DNA of 21,585 bases from DASVHS01 sp036390755. Lineage in GTDB: Bacteria; Acidobacteriota; Thermoanaerobaculia; Gp7-AA8. Location: NCBI GenBank assembly GCA_036390755.1, contig DASWBH010000485.1, positions 1-21,585 of the forward strand, written 5' to 3'. The first letter of the stretch is position 1, and each line of letters starts with the position of its first letter. The notes below the pieces were generated by a model, which made no database searches, was not told where the DNA came from, and worked only from the letters and a program-made list of their open reading frames with translations. Below are positions 20,412 through 21,585 of the stretch, one piece after another. Made by a program: the position numbers and the translations under genes.

Positions 20412-21585
20412 TTACTTCACGACAACATACGGTCTCATCATGTCGTTGTCCTCGTGATCGAGGATGTGGCAGTGCCACATGTAACCGGGGCCCTGCGTCG
20501 GGTCGAACGGATAGAGATTCACGCCAGGGATCGTTGTGCCGGTGCGGGTCGTGGTCGGCGCCCAGCGAACGAGGATGCGGGTCACCTGACCCGGCATCGT
20601 CTTGACCGTGTCCTTCCATCCGGCTTCGTTTGCGGCCGGGGCAGCAGCGTCATTGAGGAGGAACGGGGTGACGTCGGGGTTGCCGCCGACGAGGGGAACG
20701 ATCTGGCCGTTGGGAAGCGTGATCGTGTCGCCCTTGTCGTACAGAAGCGGCGGACCGAAAGCCGGGCAGGGGTTCAGCGGGTCGGCCAGCTCGCAAGGCT
20801 TGGTGCGCTCGATGGTCGCGAACGCCTGCGCCCATACGCCGGGGATCGGAGGATTGATGCCGTCATCGAATCCGACGTAGCCAAAAGCGCCACCCGGGGA
20901 GCCCATCGTGCCGTCGACGTCGATGGACTGGCGATTGAGGATCTGGAACTGCACGAGGTGCGTATGAATCGGATGCGCGTCCATCGTGAGATTCAGGATC
21001 TCCCAGAGTTCCGTCGATCCGATGACCGGCTTCTCGCTCGGGCCATCGCCAAACGCGAGTAGGTTCGGAGCGATCAGGCCGTCCGGAGCCAGGCCGTCGA
21101 AGTGCGTGTTGTTGAGCAGAACTTCCAGCGGGCCGCCCGGTCCCTCATGCTCCTTGAGCGCGAGGCGGCGGACCTTGTCGACCTTCACGGCTGAGTCGAT
21201 CTGGCCGTTGATTGCCAGCCGCGGAATCGGGACCGGCCGCCGGCAGTCGCCTACCGGGTTGCAAGTCGAGTCGGACACTTTCTTCGCGCTGACACGGAAC
21301 TGCATCACGTTGACCATGCCGGGCTGATCGATCTGTGGAACGAGTCCGCTGGGGAAAGGAACCGGTGCGTCGTTCGTGACGAAGACCGTCTTTCCGGCGA
21401 GCTGGCTGAAGTCGATGATGACGTCCGCGCGCTCGGCCGGCGCAAGAAAGACCTCGCTGACCGGAACCGGTTTATCGAGGTAATTGTCGTCGGCGCCGAT
21501 CTGATAGACCTTCGCGCCGCCGAACTGCATTCTGTACATGCGCGCGTTCGAGCCGTCGAGCAGACGGAAGCGATAACGGCGCGGC
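20412..21585 (-). CDS. Multicopper oxidase, CotA/bilirubin-oxidase-like (partial, 5' end outside window)
   Basis: C-terminal 391 or so residues; the frame runs off the right edge, entering with RRYRFRLLDGSNAR before MYRMQF. The copper motifs are intact: HPIHTH (type 1/type 3 His in MDAHPIHTHLVQFQIL) and HCHILDHEDNDMM near the C-terminus, which contains the Cys and His of the type 1/type 3 centres and an axial Met. RYRFRLL-SNAR and the VSEVFLAPAERADVIIDFS segment are typical of CotA-like three-domain oxidases that use O2 to oxidise phenols, bilirubin or metals. Cys residues in STCNPVGDCRRP and KPCELADPLNPCP could form disulfides, so an exported protein is plausible; the signal region is not visible. 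The substrate (Cu+, Mn2+, phenolics) cannot be assigned. It ends in a strong terminator. Confidence 0.93.
   Translation of the reverse strand, partial: PRRYRFRLLDGSNARMYRMQFGGAKVYQIGADDNYLDKPVPVSEVFLAPAERADVIIDFSQLAGKTVFVTNDAPVPFPSGLVPQIDQPGMVNVMQFRVSAKKVSDSTCNPVGDCRRPVPIPRLAINGQIDSAVKVDKVRRLALKEHEGPGGPLEVLLNNTHFDGLAPDGLIAPNLLAFGDGPSEKPVIGSTELWEILNLTMDAHPIHTHLVQFQILNRQSIDVDGTMGSPGGAFGYVGFDDGINPPIPGVWAQAFATIERTKPCELADPLNPCPAFGPPLLYDKGDTITLPNGQIVPLVGGNPDVTPFLLNDAAAPAANEAGWKDTVKTMPGQVTRILVRWAPTTTRTGTTIPGVNLYPFDPTQGPGYMWHCHILDHEDNDMMRPYVVVK

Noticed and set aside
1..21585. CRISPR array, toxin-antitoxin or phage-defence island
   Set aside because: No spaced direct repeats of CRISPR type were seen, and no gene matches known defence families. 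RadC and sirtuin have defence-linked relatives, but the full-length proteins here look like housekeeping versions.

Overview
The window is GC-rich (roughly 60-65% by eye), densely coded bacterial DNA with short intergenic gaps and many 4-nt start/stop overlaps. The clearest lineage hint is the VWA protein at 11609-13012. It resembles the 'VWFA-related Acidobacterial domain' group, and together with the gene set this suggests Acidobacteriota or a close relative. That assignment is inference. Most of the window looks chromosomal and housekeeping. I see no phage, plasmid, CRISPR or classical IS gene.

Layout. (1) 1-1705, plus strand: tail of a membrane protein (probably DUF2232), ribosomal protein bL9 (rplI) and a coiled-coil plus SAM-methyltransferase protein. 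(2) 1679-3114, minus strand: a short-chain dehydrogenase and a rhomboid protease, coupled by an ATGA overlap. The rhomboid gene converges on the methyltransferase with a 27-bp overlap. (3) 3162-4221, plus strand: branched-chain aminotransferase behind a near-consensus sigma70 promoter. (4) 4227-15544, minus strand: a long leftward gene train. In transcription order it runs GNAT acetyltransferase, Slt-type lytic transglycosylase lipoprotein, VWA protein, a 30-bp perfect inverted repeat, mfd, a PpiC lipoprotein, a SurA-like foldase, a class III sirtuin, a 23S-IVP-type four-helix-bundle gene and radC. It mixes envelope maintenance (transglycosylase, two foldases) with DNA repair (Mfd, RadC). (5) 15619-16773, plus strand: Xer-like tyrosine recombinase and tRNA-Gly(CCC). 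(6) 16836-20359, plus strand: a small ORF, then an ABC ATPase, a coupled ABC permease and an exported thioredoxin-TPR protein. (7) 20359-21585, minus strand: a multicopper oxidase cut by the window edge, with its own intrinsic terminator.

The most interesting signal is repeat structure. Four tracts of 7-bp tandem repeats with a TCGG-like core lie at 1017-1048, 4904-4931, 5288-5322 and 13754-13781. Two of them face each other as inverted arrays on either side of the four-helix-bundle gene, between the sirtuin and radC. This resembles the terminal stem of 23S rRNA intervening sequences, but here it sits in a protein-coding operon. The other two tracts are read through in frame inside linkers of unrelated proteins. 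A separate 71-bp perfect hairpin (11528-11598) upstream of mfd looks like a REP/MITE-class element.
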